From: Salinisphaera sp. Q1T1-3
Lineage (GTDB): Bacteria; Pseudomonadota; Gammaproteobacteria; Nevskiales; Salinisphaeraceae
Length of the DNA: 64,000 nt
Assembly: GCF_003602005.1 (NCBI RefSeq)
Contig: NZ_QZWD01000001.1
Span: forward strand, 208,641-272,640
Reading direction: 5' to 3'
Under the pieces are notes generated by a model. The model was not told the origin of the DNA. It did not search any database and worked only from the letters and a program-made list of their open reading frames with translations. Every line of letters begins with the position of its first letter. Within the stretch, counting starts at the first letter, position 1. Positions 1 to 8,585 of the stretch are shown here, piece after piece. The position numbers were made by a program, and so were the translations under genes.

Positions 1-151
1 CCTGACTGACGTAACCAAAAACGAAAGCCACAACCAACCAATAACACTCCAGGCCAAGACGAAGGCCTCCACCCAAGCGTAATCGTTTTAACGGCGCTCC
101 CATTGTCACAACGCATCGTGTTCGCTCGGCAAATTCACGATCAGAAAACAT
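1..151 (-). CDS. Unrecognised small ORF, 3' end outside window
   Basis: An ATG-started frame runs leftward and is still open at the window edge (50 residues visible). It begins MFSDREFAERTRC, carries a basic stretch (KRLRLGGGLRLG) and ends in a hydrophobic run (YWLVVAFVFGYVSQ) that could be a membrane segment. It starts 7 bases after the stop of the ORF at 159-335, so the two could form one transcript. GC is lower than in the flanking zinc island. No family is recognised and no clear ribosome-binding site is seen; it may be a remnant of a foreign gene. Confidence 0.3.
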   Translation of the reverse strand, partial: MFSDREFAERTRCVVTMGAPLKRLRLGGGLRLGLECYWLVVAFVFGYVSQ

Positions 152-158
152 AGCGAGT

Positions 159-335
159 CTAACGGCTGGTGTCTGACGCCTTGAGCGCGGTCGAAAACTT
201 TGAACAGACCTTCGCGAAATCACGCAGCCACTCTGGCCCATACTGAACGCGACCGCCCTCGTCCATGAACGTCATCTCAAGCGCTATGGGCTTTTTTTCA
301 AACGGATACGATGACTTGTCACCTCCAAAGACCAA
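159..335 (-). CDS. Unrecognised 58-residue ORF
   Basis: The frame is open from a TAG at 348-350; TTG at 335 is the earliest start, and later ATGs would leave only 38-41 residues. The translation looks protein-like (PIALEMTFMDEGG, QYGPEWLRDFAKV), with mixed AT/GC third positions unlike the strongly GC3-biased neighbours. It lies downstream of folE2 on the same strand and just upstream of another small ORF. No family is recognised. It may be a real small gene, or the C-terminal remnant of a longer one whose 5' part has been lost. Confidence 0.3.
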   Translation of the reverse strand: MVFGGDKSSYPFEKKPIALEMTFMDEGGRVQYGPEWLRDFAKVCSKFSTALKASDTSR

Positions 336-482
336 ACAAACGCCGCCCTAAATTGTGACCGCTCTATGCAGGGCCGGATCCGGGATTGGATAACCTAATA
401 CGCTATTATCTCTCGCCCATGGCGTTTTGAATCCAGAATTTCGAATTGAGACGTCTTTTTACCGTGAAAAATTTCAATTTAT

Positions 483-1314
483 CTACTTTTCTCGTTCGAT
501 CAGCGCATAGGCCGAGTGATTGTGAATGGACTCGAAGTTTTCGGAGGCAACGCGGAAATATCGAAAACGCTCATCCGTTTCCAGCCGGCTTGCGATGTCA
601 CGAACCACGTCCTCGACGAATTTCGGATTCTCGTAGGCGCGTTCGGTCACCGCTTTTTCATCGGCGCGCTTGAGCACACCGAACAGCTCGCTGGAGCTTT
701 CGGCTTCGGCGATCTCGATCAGCTCCTCGGTCCAGAAAGATGCTTGTCGCCCTCACCCGGATCGTGACCAATGAACGCTGATTGTGAGCGCCGTACGCGG
801 AGATATTCTTCGAGCACGGACACAGCGTGCTCACCGGCACCCTAACCTCGACAGACATGTCGGTGTGCCCGGCGACCCGGTCGCCGATGAAGGTGACTTT
901 GTAATCCATGACGCCTTTTTGCCCGGTTACCGGTGCATACTTGTCGATGAGGTACGGGAAGGCGATTTCGACGTGGGCATTGTCGGATTCGAGCCGCTCG
1001 GTGATCTCGATGAGCATCGTCTTGAACGATGTCGGCGTGATCTGATGCTCATGCGCGTTCAGAATGGCCACGAAACGCGACATGTGGGTGCCCTTCAACT
1101 CACGTGGCAGGTTCACGTGCATGCCGAACGTCGCCACCATGGACTGATGACCGCCGCCGCGCTGGGCGACCGTGACCGGATGCTGGATATCGCGGATACC
1201 CACTCTGTCGATGGCCAGACCGCGCGTATCCGGGCGCTTCTGGACATCTGGCATGGCGTGCGGAGTCTGTCCCGAGGGGGGCGTTTCGGTGATTTCTTCT
1301 ACTGCCATTGTCAT
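483..1314 (-). pseudogene. folE2: GTP cyclohydrolase FolE2 (type IB), broken by a one-base frameshift
   Basis: FolE2 converts GTP to dihydroneopterin triphosphate, the first step of folate synthesis, without the zinc required by FolE. Two overlapping leftward frames together give a full-length family member. The first runs MTMAVEEI to [13 protein letters not shown] and includes STLCPCSKNIS with the conserved active-site Cys. The second runs from [13 protein letters not shown] to [17 protein letters not shown]. They join if one A is removed from the AAA run at 736-738, so the lesion is a single inserted base. The rest is well conserved, implying a recent mutation or a sequencing error. It follows dksA2 by 48 bases in a unit headed by a Zur box. 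Confidence 0.9.
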
Positions 1315-1362
1315 CGCCTGTGAGTGTTCGCTGTCGTGGTCATCGTGGATCGCATCCGAGCG

Positions 1363-1770
1363 TCATCCGGGGGCGTGAAAAATGCGTTCACGCGTTTCGG
1401 CGTCGGTTTTGACGTCGGCACAGGTGGTTGCCGTCGGCCGGGCCAGCAGTCGCGCGATGCCGATCGGTTCGCCCGAGATTTCGCACCAGCCGTAATCGCC
1501 CCGGCGTATATCGCGCAACGACGCATCGATCTTCTCGCGGAGTTTGGCTTCTCGATCGCGCAGGCGCAGATCCAGCCATCGTGATTCCTCGATCAGCGCC
1601 CGATCGCCTGGATCGGCGATCGTGCCGCTATCGTTGAGCCGTTCTCGGATATCGCGCTCTCGCTCCAGTACTTCTCCGCGAAGCGACAGCAATAACGCAC
1701 GAAAGAATCGTTGCTGTGCTTCGTTCATGTACTCGGAATGCGGCATGGCGCGGATTTCGTCTTCGGTCAT
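1363..1770 (-). CDS. dksA2: DksA2-like zinc-independent RNA polymerase regulator
   Basis: 135 residues of the DksA/TraR family, which bind the RNA polymerase secondary channel and act with ppGpp. The N-terminal half is a long helical hairpin; the C-terminal half is the zinc-finger region. Canonical DksA has four Cys ligands, but here only two remain (YGWCEISGEPIGIARLL and TTCADVK). This is the reduced pattern of DksA2 paralogues, which work without zinc. It is the first gene of the dksA2-folE2 unit and lies about 90 bases from a Zur palindrome, so it should be made when zinc is scarce. Confidence 0.87.
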   Translation of the reverse strand: MTEDEIRAMPHSEYMNEAQQRFFRALLLSLRGEVLERERDIRERLNDSGTIADPGDRALIEESRWLDLRLRDREAKLREKIDASLRDIRRGDYGWCEISGEPIGIARLLARPTATTCADVKTDAETRERIFHAPG

Positions 1771-1856
1771 GGGCCGATACCTATTGATGTACGGGCATGC
1801 CAGCCAACGCCCGCGGTCTGGAGGCTCAGGCGCATCGCTGATGTGCTTGATGCTCG

Positions 1857-1882
1857 ATATAGTATGTTATAACATAATAATT
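1857..1882. promoter_or_regulatory. Zur box between dksA2-folE2 and the zinc ABC transporter
   Basis: A 14-bp perfect palindrome, TATGTTATAACATA, occupies 1863-1876 and is embedded in an AT-rich stretch of an otherwise GC-rich sequence. It matches the GTTATA-type core of gammaproteobacterial Zur operators. It lies between the leftward dksA2 and the rightward transporter genes, so one operator could control both directions. A zur gene and a second such site lie 3-4 kb away. Confidence 0.85.
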
Positions 1883-2093
1883 TCAATGGTCAGCCATGAC
1901 GCGAACTGCCGTTTGCACGGCCCGTAGCGTGTCTTTTGTTTATCCGTCGGCCCGCCCTTTGATGACCGCCGCCTCCGGACGATGTCCAGAGGCGGTCATG
2001 TCGAGGCCATGTCAGTCCCCGTTTGCATCCGCGTTCACGCGACCCTGTGATTGCCTTGAACGTCCGCGAGCGGCCCATTGTTCGAGATCAGTT

Positions 2094-2219
2094 ATGTCCA
2101 ATATCCGCCGCCTGACCCGATCGACTCTCGCGCGCGGCGCCTGGTTCAGAGTCTGTGCTGTACTGCTGATTGTCATGCCCCTATGGAGTGCGGTGGTCTG
2201 GGCGGTCTCGTTGCCATGA
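2094..2219 (+). CDS. Possible small hydrophobic protein coupled to znuC
   Basis: 41 residues: a basic N-terminus (MSNIRRLTRSTLARG) followed by one hydrophobic segment (VCAVLLIVMPLWSAVVWAVS). Its stop overlaps the znuC start in an ATGA arrangement, as in translationally coupled genes. The frame also extends upstream to an ATG at 1896, but that part is not protein-like. No family is recognised. It may be a leader peptide or membrane micro-protein of the zinc transporter operon, or chance. Confidence 0.3.
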   Translation: MSNIRRLTRSTLARGAWFRVCAVLLIVMPLWSAVVWAVSLP

Positions 2220-2968
2220 GTGAAACCGCCGTCACGTTGCACCAGGTGACCGTTGCCTACGACGGCCAGCCGGCTCTGGAGCGGGTGTCCTGCGAGATCC
2301 CGCGGGGGCAGCTCACCGCGATCGCGGGCCCGAACGGCGCCGGCAAATCCACGCTACTCAAGGCGCTGACCGGCGAACAGCGTTTGAGCGGCGGCACAAT
2401 CGACTGGCACGGGTTGGATCGTCGCGATATCGGCTATCTTCCCCAAGCCGCCGCAATCGATCGCCAGTTCCCGCTCACCGTAGCCGATATGGTCAGCCTG
2501 GGCACCTGGCGGGAAACAGGTGCCTTTCGCGGGATCGCCACCGCCTCGGCTTCGCGCGCGGCCGAGGCCTTGTCCACCGTCGGCCTTTCCGGATTCGAAC
2601 GTCGTCCCATCGGGGTCTTATCGGCCGGACAGTTCCAGCGCGTGCTGTTCGCGCGTCTGCTGGTCCAGGCCGCCCCCGTCATCCTCCTGGACGAACCCTT
2701 TACCGCGATCGATGCCCGGACTGTGCGGGATCTGTTGGCCATCATTCACCGCTGGCATGCCGAAGGCCGCACGGTCGTGGCGGTTCTGCACGATTTCGAC
2801 CAGATTCGGGCGCATTTCGACAACACGTTGCTTCTGTCTCGCCAAGTGGTCCACTGGGGGCGGAGCAGGATCGCCCTGTCGGCAGACAATCAGCGTCGTG
2901 CGCGCGAATGGGCCGAGGACCGGGACGAAGACAGCATCGTCGATATCCCGGCACGGCAAACGGTTTGA
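2216..2968 (+). CDS. znuC: Zinc ABC transporter, ATP-binding protein (ZnuC/AztA type)
   Basis: 250 residues; drives metal import through the membrane partner encoded next. The Walker A motif is GPNGAGKST (near residue 37), the ABC signature region is VLSAGQFQRVLFARLL and Walker B is VILLDEPFTAID, followed by the switch His (VLHDFDQI). The start was placed at 2216 because the longer frame upstream lacks ABC sequence and this ATG opens the usual N-terminal strand (TLHQVTVAYDG). Its stop overlaps the permease start (TGATG). The nearby Zur box suggests repression by zinc. Confidence 0.88.
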   Translation: MSETAVTLHQVTVAYDGQPALERVSCEIPRGQLTAIAGPNGAGKSTLLKALTGEQRLSGGTIDWHGLDRRDIGYLPQAAAIDRQFPLTVADMVSLGTWRETGAFRGIATASASRAAEALSTVGLSGFERRPIGVLSAGQFQRVLFARLLVQAAPVILLDEPFTAIDARTVRDLLAIIHRWHAEGRTVVAVLHDFDQIRAHFDNTLLLSRQVVHWGRSRIALSADNQRRAREWAEDRDEDSIVDIPARQTV

Positions 2969-3840
2969 TGACGGCCTATACATGGCTCGTCGAGCCGTTC
3001 GTGCAGTACGGGTTCATGCGGCGCGCGCTGGTTGCATCCGTTGCCCTGGCGGTGAGCACCTGCCCGATCGGGGCATTGCTCGTGCTGCGCCGCATGACCT
3101 TGATGGGGCATGCCCTGTCCCACGCCGTGCTGCCCGGTGCCGCGATCGGATTTCTGATCGCCGGCTCCCTGTCGTTACCGCTGATGGGAATCGGCGGGCT
3201 CGTCGTCGGGCTGGCGATCGTGCTGCTGTCGGGCTGGATCAGTCAGACCACCACACTCAAGGAGGACACCAGCTTCGCCACGTTCTATCTGACATCGCTG
3301 GCGTTCGGTGTGCTGATCGTCTCTCTGTGGGGGTCGAATATCGACCTGCTGCATATCCTGTTCGGCACGATACTGGCGATCAACGCCTCAGCGCTCTATA
3401 CGGTCGGCGGGATTGCCACCGTCACCCTCGTGGGGCTGGCGCTGATCTATCGGCCGCTTGTCGTGGAGTGTTTCGACCCGGGCTTTCTACGGGTTGTCAA
3501 CGGGCGAGGCGGCACCTACCACCTGCTTTTCCTGCTGCTCGTGGTCGTCAATCTGGTGGCCGGTTTCCAGACGCTCGGCACGCTCATGGCCGTCGGCATG
3601 ATGACGATACCGGCCGCCACCGCCCAGCTGTGGTCGCGCACTCTGCCCGCCATGATGACGATCGCCGCCGTGCTCGGCATGGTTTCCAGCTGGATCGGGC
3701 TGCTCTTGTCGTACTACGTCAACGTCGCCTCCGGGCCGACGATCATTCTCACCGCAAGCGCGATGTTCTGTGTTTCGCTGCTCGTTCACCCGGCCGGAAT
3801 CGCCACGCGTCGGCGCCACCGCGCCACCGCAGCCGGCTGA
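2968..3840 (+). CDS. znuB: Zinc ABC transporter, permease (ZnuB/AztB type)
   Basis: 290 residues, almost entirely hydrophobic with about eight membrane segments, of the ABC-3 family of zinc/manganese permeases. Family landmarks include LLVLRRMTLMGHALSHAVLPGAA near the N-terminus and GTLMAVGMMTIPAATAQL in the coupling region. The start is set by the TGATG overlap with the ATPase gene; the longer frame upstream is antisense-like. It forms the channel used by the binding protein encoded 1 base downstream. Confidence 0.88.
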   Translation: MTAYTWLVEPFVQYGFMRRALVASVALAVSTCPIGALLVLRRMTLMGHALSHAVLPGAAIGFLIAGSLSLPLMGIGGLVVGLAIVLLSGWISQTTTLKEDTSFATFYLTSLAFGVLIVSLWGSNIDLLHILFGTILAINASALYTVGGIATVTLVGLALIYRPLVVECFDPGFLRVVNGRGGTYHLLFLLLVVVNLVAGFQTLGTLMAVGMMTIPAATAQLWSRTLPAMMTIAAVLGMVSSWIGLLLSYYVNVASGPTIILTASAMFCVSLLVHPAGIATRRRHRATAAG

Positions 3841-3841
3841 C

Positions 3842-4783
3842 ATGGCTGATATTTCTCGAGTTTCGCGCATGCTGGAACGCCGTTTCGTCATCGCGCTGAT
3901 AATCGCGCTTGGGCTGGCCGGCTACGGTGGCACGGCAGCGGCTCGTACCGTGGATGCGGTGGCAAGCTTTACCGTACTTGCCGACGTCGTGAAGCAGGTC
4001 GGCGGGGACCATGTCGATGTCAAGAGCCTCGTCCCGCCCAACGGCGATCCGCATACCTATGCGCCAACACCACAGGACTCGAAAGCCCTGCAACGCTCGG
4101 ACGTGGCGTTCGTCAGCGGCGACGGCCTCGAGACGTGGTTCTCGCGCCTGGCGGCGGCGGCCGCCGGTGGCAAGTCACCGGTCGTGGTCTCGAAGGGGAT
4201 TGTCACCCATCAACTGGCCGAGAACGGCCATGAAATCACCGCCCCTCATGTCTGGAACAGCGTCGAGAATGTTCGTATCTGGGTCAGGAACATCAGGAAT
4301 GCACTGATCCGGGTCGATCCGGATCATGCCGACACGTTTCGGGCCAATGCCGCGCGTTATGACAACAAGCTCCAGGCGCTGAATGCCGAGATCCACGCCG
4401 CGCTCGCCCCGATCCCGCGCGACCAACGCAAGGTGCTCACCGACCACGACGCATTCGGCTACTACGGCCGCGAATACCACGTCACTTTCCTCGCCCCGGT
4501 CGGACTATCGACCGCCAGCGAACCCTCGGCCCAGACCGTGGCCCGCCTGATCGACCAGATCAGAAAAGACCATATCCAGACTTATTTCATCGAGAATTCC
4601 AACAACTCACGACTGGTCGAGGAAATCGGCCCTGCCACCGGCGCCCGCCCCGGTGGCGCGCTCTACCCGGAAGCGTTATCGGACGAAGACGGCCCGGCGC
4701 CGACGTACATCGCGATGATGCGACACAACACCCAACTGATCGTCGATGCGCTGCGCGAATCTCGGGGCGACGCAGCGTCGTGA
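3842..4783 (+). CDS. znuA: Zinc/manganese ABC transporter, periplasmic binding protein
   Basis: 313 residues of the cluster A-I metal-binding proteins. A signal peptide is visible (RRFVIALIIALGLAGYGGTAAA); ATG at 3869 is an alternative start. Metal-site residues typical of the family are present: His in NGDPHTYAPTPQD, His in APHVWNS, and acidic/His residues in LTDHDAFGYYGREY and YFIENSNN. It lacks the His/Asp-rich loop of enterobacterial ZnuA. Its C-terminus (GGALYPEALSDEDGPAPTY) resembles the AztC/SitA-like branch, so zinc is supported mainly by context (Zur box, zur next door). Manganese specificity cannot be excluded. Confidence 0.8.
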   Translation: MADISRVSRMLERRFVIALIIALGLAGYGGTAAARTVDAVASFTVLADVVKQVGGDHVDVKSLVPPNGDPHTYAPTPQDSKALQRSDVAFVSGDGLETWFSRLAAAAAGGKSPVVVSKGIVTHQLAENGHEITAPHVWNSVENVRIWVRNIRNALIRVDPDHADTFRANAARYDNKLQALNAEIHAALAPIPRDQRKVLTDHDAFGYYGREYHVTFLAPVGLSTASEPSAQTVARLIDQIRKDHIQTYFIENSNNSRLVEEIGPATGARPGGALYPEALSDEDGPAPTYIAMMRHNTQLIVDALRESRGDAAS

Positions 4784-4978
4784 GTTCGGCCCGGGCCTCG
4801 GCAATGCCGAACGACTAAAGATTGTTCATCGGCCCATTGTGTTGGCCGGGGCGGCGCCTGCGGCAAGACAAACGGATCCACGGTTCGCGATACCGGGCAC
4901 GCCCGACGTGTCGCCGAGGCGTTCGCATACACGGGCTCGGCCTGCCGCGTCCCTGATTCGGTCTGCTGGATCGGGCGC

Positions 4979-5431
4979 TCAGATTGGAGTCGGCGGCGAA
5001 TCTTGTTGTTTTTGACAGGCCTGACAGACGCCACGGATCTCGATCGAAGAGTGCGCCGCAGCGAATGCCGTGGCGCGGGCGGCCTCGTGGATGGACCGAT
5101 CCAGCGTCGGACTCGTCATCTCTTGTACGGCGCCACATGAGTCGCAAATGGTGAATGTCTTGACGCCGCGATGATCCGTGTGTGGACAACTGCATACGAC
5201 GAATGCATTCACGCTGTCCAATCGATGCACCAGGCCGCGCGCGACCAGCCTGTCCAGTGCCCGATAGATCTGCGACGGAAATCGCAGCCCGTCGTCGCGT
5301 ACCGCTGCCAGCACCTGATACGCCGTCAACGGTTCGCCGGCCGCGATCAACGCGTTCATCACTCGTGTCAGGTGATGTGTGCCGCGTTTTTTCGATTTCG
5401 TTGCTTTCATGGTGGCCACCGAGGAATACAT
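4979..5431 (-). CDS. zur: Zinc uptake regulator Zur (Fur family)
   Basis: 150 residues: an N-terminal winged helix (LTRVMNALIAAGEPLTAYQVLAAVRD, FPSQIYRALDRLVARGLVHRL) and a C-terminal dimerisation and metal domain. The CDSCG and CQAC pairs form the structural zinc site, and CSCPHTDH and HSSIEIRG supply further His ligands. This matches Zur better than Fur. ATG at 5410 is an alternative start. It converges on the zinc-binding-protein gene and faces a perfect Zur palindrome about 310 bases upstream, so autoregulation is possible. Confidence 0.87.
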   Translation of the reverse strand: MYSSVATMKATKSKKRGTHHLTRVMNALIAAGEPLTAYQVLAAVRDDGLRFPSQIYRALDRLVARGLVHRLDSVNAFVVCSCPHTDHRGVKTFTICDSCGAVQEMTSPTLDRSIHEAARATAFAAAHSSIEIRGVCQACQKQQDSPPTPI

Positions 5432-5744
5432 GACGACGCTCCGGCGACGCCCCGGCTGATCCGACAGCGGATCAACACGTCAGCCGTGTCGAGGCGCGGG
5501 TTCTGTCAGACGCTCGGTTGGTTTGCGTCATCGGCCGGCACCCTAGCTCGTCGGTCGAGCAAGCCGCACCAACGCGTGGCTGGTATGTCGCTCGGCGACG
5601 CAGCCCGGCATCTGCGGGGCCATGCGTGCCAACAAGCATCGGCGTCTCGCCTCGGTCAATGACGATACGACCGCTTGCGAGAGACACAGCACGCGTTCGT
5701 GTTGTTTCAAGGAAGCGCGAAGCGAGCCAACTCTGTTAGTAAAA

Positions 5745-5760
5745 TTATGTTATAACATAA
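5745..5760. promoter_or_regulatory. Second Zur box, perfect 16-bp palindrome
   Basis: TTATGTTATAACATAA is a perfect inverted repeat with the same core as the site at 1863-1876. It sits between the leftward zur and the rightward TonB receptor. The receptor start is about 600 bases away, so either the receptor mRNA has a long leader or an unrecognised gene lies between. Confidence 0.87.
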
Positions 5761-6362
5761 CTTATATCATCGAAAACATCACCCTCAGTGTCGGGCGTTG
5801 CGGACTCCCCTCCGCTCTCGATGAATTTGTCAGAACAAGGATCCATGAAACCGACGACTATCTGTTCGCCCAGCACCGGCCTTCGTCGCTCGAGGTCGCC
5901 AGCCGTACGCCGTTCCGCCGGCCGGATCGACGATGTGTTTGCCCTGTATGCACCGAACACGATCCTTGTGCTGACAATTTCGGACGAGATTCGCGCCACG
6001 ATGACGAAGGCGGCACTGATGCGTCGAGCCCGGTCGTGATCGGCGGGCACCATACGTGCGCCTCGGACACCGAGACACGACAAGACACGATCGCGGCGCG
6101 GTTGCTGTTTACTTCGCGCCCATCCAGGGCGGCTGGCTGATGACCGGCCACCAAGCCCCGGCTGGCTGCCGGCATTTGAGTCGTGCGTGTCCGCCGCGAT
6201 GGCATCCGGACGCGTATCGATCGTCTGGTTTTCATGCCCGGCGCGGCCACTCGTCGCAGGACGCCGTCGAGCGTTACGTTCGCACGCCGACGATGCGCGC
6301 GGCGATACATCGCCCGCAATGATTCAACACGCTGCCGTCCAACGATATATCTGCGATTGAAA
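5761..6362 (+). other. 600-bp stretch without a recognised gene, upstream of the TonB receptor
   Basis: After the Zur palindrome no frame matches a known family. A 64-residue frame (5845-6039, MKPTTICSPSTGLRR) has an AGGA-like site before its ATG, but its composition looks like out-of-frame translation. Frames on the other strand are equally unconvincing. Zinc-independent ribosomal protein paralogues, often found in such islands, were looked for and not seen. It may be a long 5' leader or a decayed gene. Confidence 0.4.
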
Positions 6363-8438
6363 ATGCTCGGAAAAACCCGCTTTGCGTTGCTCGGTGCCAC
6401 GCTTTTTGCGCTTTCCCATCCGGTGCTGGCAGCGGACGCGACGACCGACCAGACCGAGATCAACGAGCCGCGTGACGCCGACACCTCGCCGACGAGGACC
6501 GAGACCGAGGCGGCACCGGTTCCCGCGGCCCCAAATACGAGTGGCGCTGATACGGTGCCGACGTCGGTACTCTCGGACGTGCAGGTCGAGGGATCGGGCA
6601 TCGAGCAGACCCTGCCCGCGGAGCTGTCGGCCTACGGCGCGGAACGGCAGGTCATCGATCGACAGCAACTCGACGACACCGGCATGACCGATGTGGCCCA
6701 GGCGCTGGAACGCCTGGCGCCCGGCCTGTTCCTGGCGCCCAGAGGCGGCCGCGGCAGCTATTTCAATGCCTCGCTCGACGGCTCTCGCACCCAGGACATT
6801 CTCTGGCTGGTCGACGGCGTACGCATCAACAACCGTCTGTATGGCGGCACCACCCCGCTGGACTCGATCACCACCGAGATGATCGATTACATCGAGGTGC
6901 TGCGGGGCGGCCAAGGCCTGTTCTATGGCACACAAGCCGTCGCCGGCGTGATCAATATCGTGTTGCGCGATCCGAGCCCGAACAATGCCGGGCAACTGCG
7001 TCTCGGTACCGGCACGTTTCATGATCGACGCGCTGCCGGGCATTATAGCGGCCCGAGCCCGGCCGGGCGCTGGCTGGTATTCGGTGCCTACGACGAATCG
7101 GAAGGGTTCGATCCCTATCCCCGTTCGGCCTATCACGGCAATGGCCGGCCGCGCGATACCGGATTCAAGCGTCGTTCGGTAGGCGGCAAATATCACGCCG
7201 CGCCGGCGAAGGATAACGCGCTGGACCTGCTGCTGATCTACAACAACGTGGTCGTCGACCAGCCGCGCACGATCAACAATTTCAAGGCATTCAACGATCG
7301 CGACGAGGTCATCGCCTCGGCCAAGTGGGACCAGCGGTTATCGTCGCATTTCGGCTATTACGGCAAGGCCTACTGGCATTCCTGGTGGAGCGACTGGACA
7401 CAGATCGGGCGCAACGACGATGGCTCACGCCACGTGGTCGACGATGCCCAGAGCTGGGGCTACAACGATTACGGTCTGAACCTCACCGGTCGCTACAACG
7501 TGCACAACGGCAGCCAGCTATTGTTCGGTTACGACCTGCAGGCCTATTCGGGCCACGATTATGTCGTCCAGATCGCCGATCGAAGCGAGACCGTCCATGC
7601 CGGTTTCATCCAGTTCCGGCCGGTACTGCCCTTCTCTGCGTCGACCGACCTCGCAATCGGGGCACGCTACAACTATTCCGAATTCGGCGGCGCCCATACG
7701 ATCTGGAATGCGAGCATGGCCCAGCCTGTCGGGCGAGACGTGCAGGTCAAGGCTTCGGTCGGCACCAATTTTCTGCTGCCCACGGCCTATCAGCTGTTTG
7801 CCGTCGACCCGCGCTATGCCGAGGGCAATCCCGGCCTCAAGCCCGAGCGAAGCCTGAATACACGTCTGGCACTGATCGGCAATATCGGCGCCAACGTCCA
7901 GTGGACGCTGGGCGGTTTCTATCGTCGTATTGACGACCTGATCACCCCGATCGACGGCCGCTTTACCAACGGTGAATCGGGCGCGCGAGTTCGCGGCGGC
8001 CAGGCCATACTCACTATCGGTGGCGAGACCGGCTGGCATGTCGATGGCAGTGCGACTTACGCCGACTCCGAATCGCTGGATGGCGGTGGGCAAGTCGACG
8101 GCATCCCGGTCTGGATCGCCAAGACAAGTGTTGCCTGGGACGCCCTTGACGAGCGACACGGCGGCCGGCTATCGGCCCGCTACGCCGGTGACGAAACCCA
8201 AAGACTCGCCAACTTCGGCCAACAGTCGGTCGGCGATTATACGATCGTCGATGCCAGCGCCTACCAGCGCTTCGGCGATCACGGCCAGCATCGGGTCACC
8301 TTGCGCGTCGAGAACCTCACCGATCGACGCTATGCCACCGACGTGGCGCAGGATGTGGACGCCGATGGCCGGGCCTATCGCTACGACACACTCGGCGTAC
8401 CGCGCAACGCGCAGCTGTCCTATACCTACAGTTTTTAA
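6363..8438 (+). CDS. TonB-dependent outer-membrane receptor, probably for zinc
   Basis: 691 residues. It starts with a signal peptide (MLGKTRFALLGATLFALSHPVLA). A TonB-box-like stretch (SDVQVEG) precedes a plug domain (RQVIDRQQLDDTGMTDVAQALERLAPG, then DILWLVDGVRINNRL and IEVLRGGQGLFYGTQAVAGVINIV). A 22-strand-type barrel ends in an aromatic C-terminus (YTYSF). The start at 6363 puts the signal peptide first; the frame upstream has no recognisable sequence. The neighbouring Zur box and zinc transporter suggest a ZnuD-like zinc or zincophore receptor; the substrate itself cannot be read from sequence. Confidence 0.85.
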   Translation: MLGKTRFALLGATLFALSHPVLAADATTDQTEINEPRDADTSPTRTETEAAPVPAAPNTSGADTVPTSVLSDVQVEGSGIEQTLPAELSAYGAERQVIDRQQLDDTGMTDVAQALERLAPGLFLAPRGGRGSYFNASLDGSRTQDILWLVDGVRINNRLYGGTTPLDSITTEMIDYIEVLRGGQGLFYGTQAVAGVINIVLRDPSPNNAGQLRLGTGTFHDRRAAGHYSGPSPAGRWLVFGAYDESEGFDPYPRSAYHGNGRPRDTGFKRRSVGGKYHAAPAKDNALDLLLIYNNVVVDQPRTINNFKAFNDRDEVIASAKWDQRLSSHFGYYGKAYWHSWWSDWTQIGRNDDGSRHVVDDAQSWGYNDYGLNLTGRYNVHNGSQLLFGYDLQAYSGHDYVVQIADRSETVHAGFIQFRPVLPFSASTDLAIGARYNYSEFGGAHTIWNASMAQPVGRDVQVKASVGTNFLLPTAYQLFAVDPRYAEGNPGLKPERSLNTRLALIGNIGANVQWTLGGFYRRIDDLITPIDGRFTNGESGARVRGGQAILTIGGETGWHVDGSATYADSESLDGGGQVDGIPVWIAKTSVAWDALDERHGGRLSARYAGDETQRLANFGQQSVGDYTIVDASAYQRFGDHGQHRVTLRVENLTDRRYATDVAQDVDADGRAYRYDTLGVPRNAQLSYTYSF

Positions 8439-8450
8439 GGCCTGTTGATG
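8439..8450 (+). repeat. Possible 12-bp relic of the GGCCTGTTGATG element
   Basis: GGCCTGTTGATG directly follows TTAA at the receptor stop codon and is identical to the first 12 bases of the MITE-like family seen at 14540. TTAA fits the YTAR target. Only the tip remains, so chance cannot be excluded. Confidence 0.35.
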
Positions 8451-8585
8451 CGCCAGACAAACATAGCCGGACGCCGACCGGGCGACGCGCTACTGACTGC
8501 CGCGGCCGCCATCACCTCCATCCATGCCGCAGCAGCGGGCACGATAGTGCGCGTTCCGCGGCCCGATGGCCGCTCGCGATCATGA
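8448..8585 (+). CDS. Possible 45-residue exported peptide coupled to the PepSY gene
   Basis: A short frame (MRQTNIAGRRPGDALLTAAA, continuing with an Ala-rich stretch) looks like a weak signal peptide. Its stop overlaps the next start (ATGA), suggesting coupling. Its ATG may come from the repeat relic. No family is recognised. Confidence 0.25.
   Translation: MRQTNIAGRRPGDALLTAAAAITSIHAAAAGTIVRVPRPDGRSRS

Noticed and set aside
88-114. TTAACGGC resembling a reversed FliA -10
   Set aside because: The -35 position reads GCGTTGTG, unlike TAAAGTTT, and no motility gene follows.
2520-3899. 459-residue rightward frame overlapping the zinc ATPase and permease genes
   Set aside because: It is a shadow of the two transporter genes in another frame; its Arg/Ser/Pro-rich translation has no domain, and the transporter frames carry full motifs.
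5830-6601. Leftward frames of 82-247 residues between zur and the receptor
   Set aside because: They run into the receptor signal peptide in antisense and show no family pattern; likely chance.
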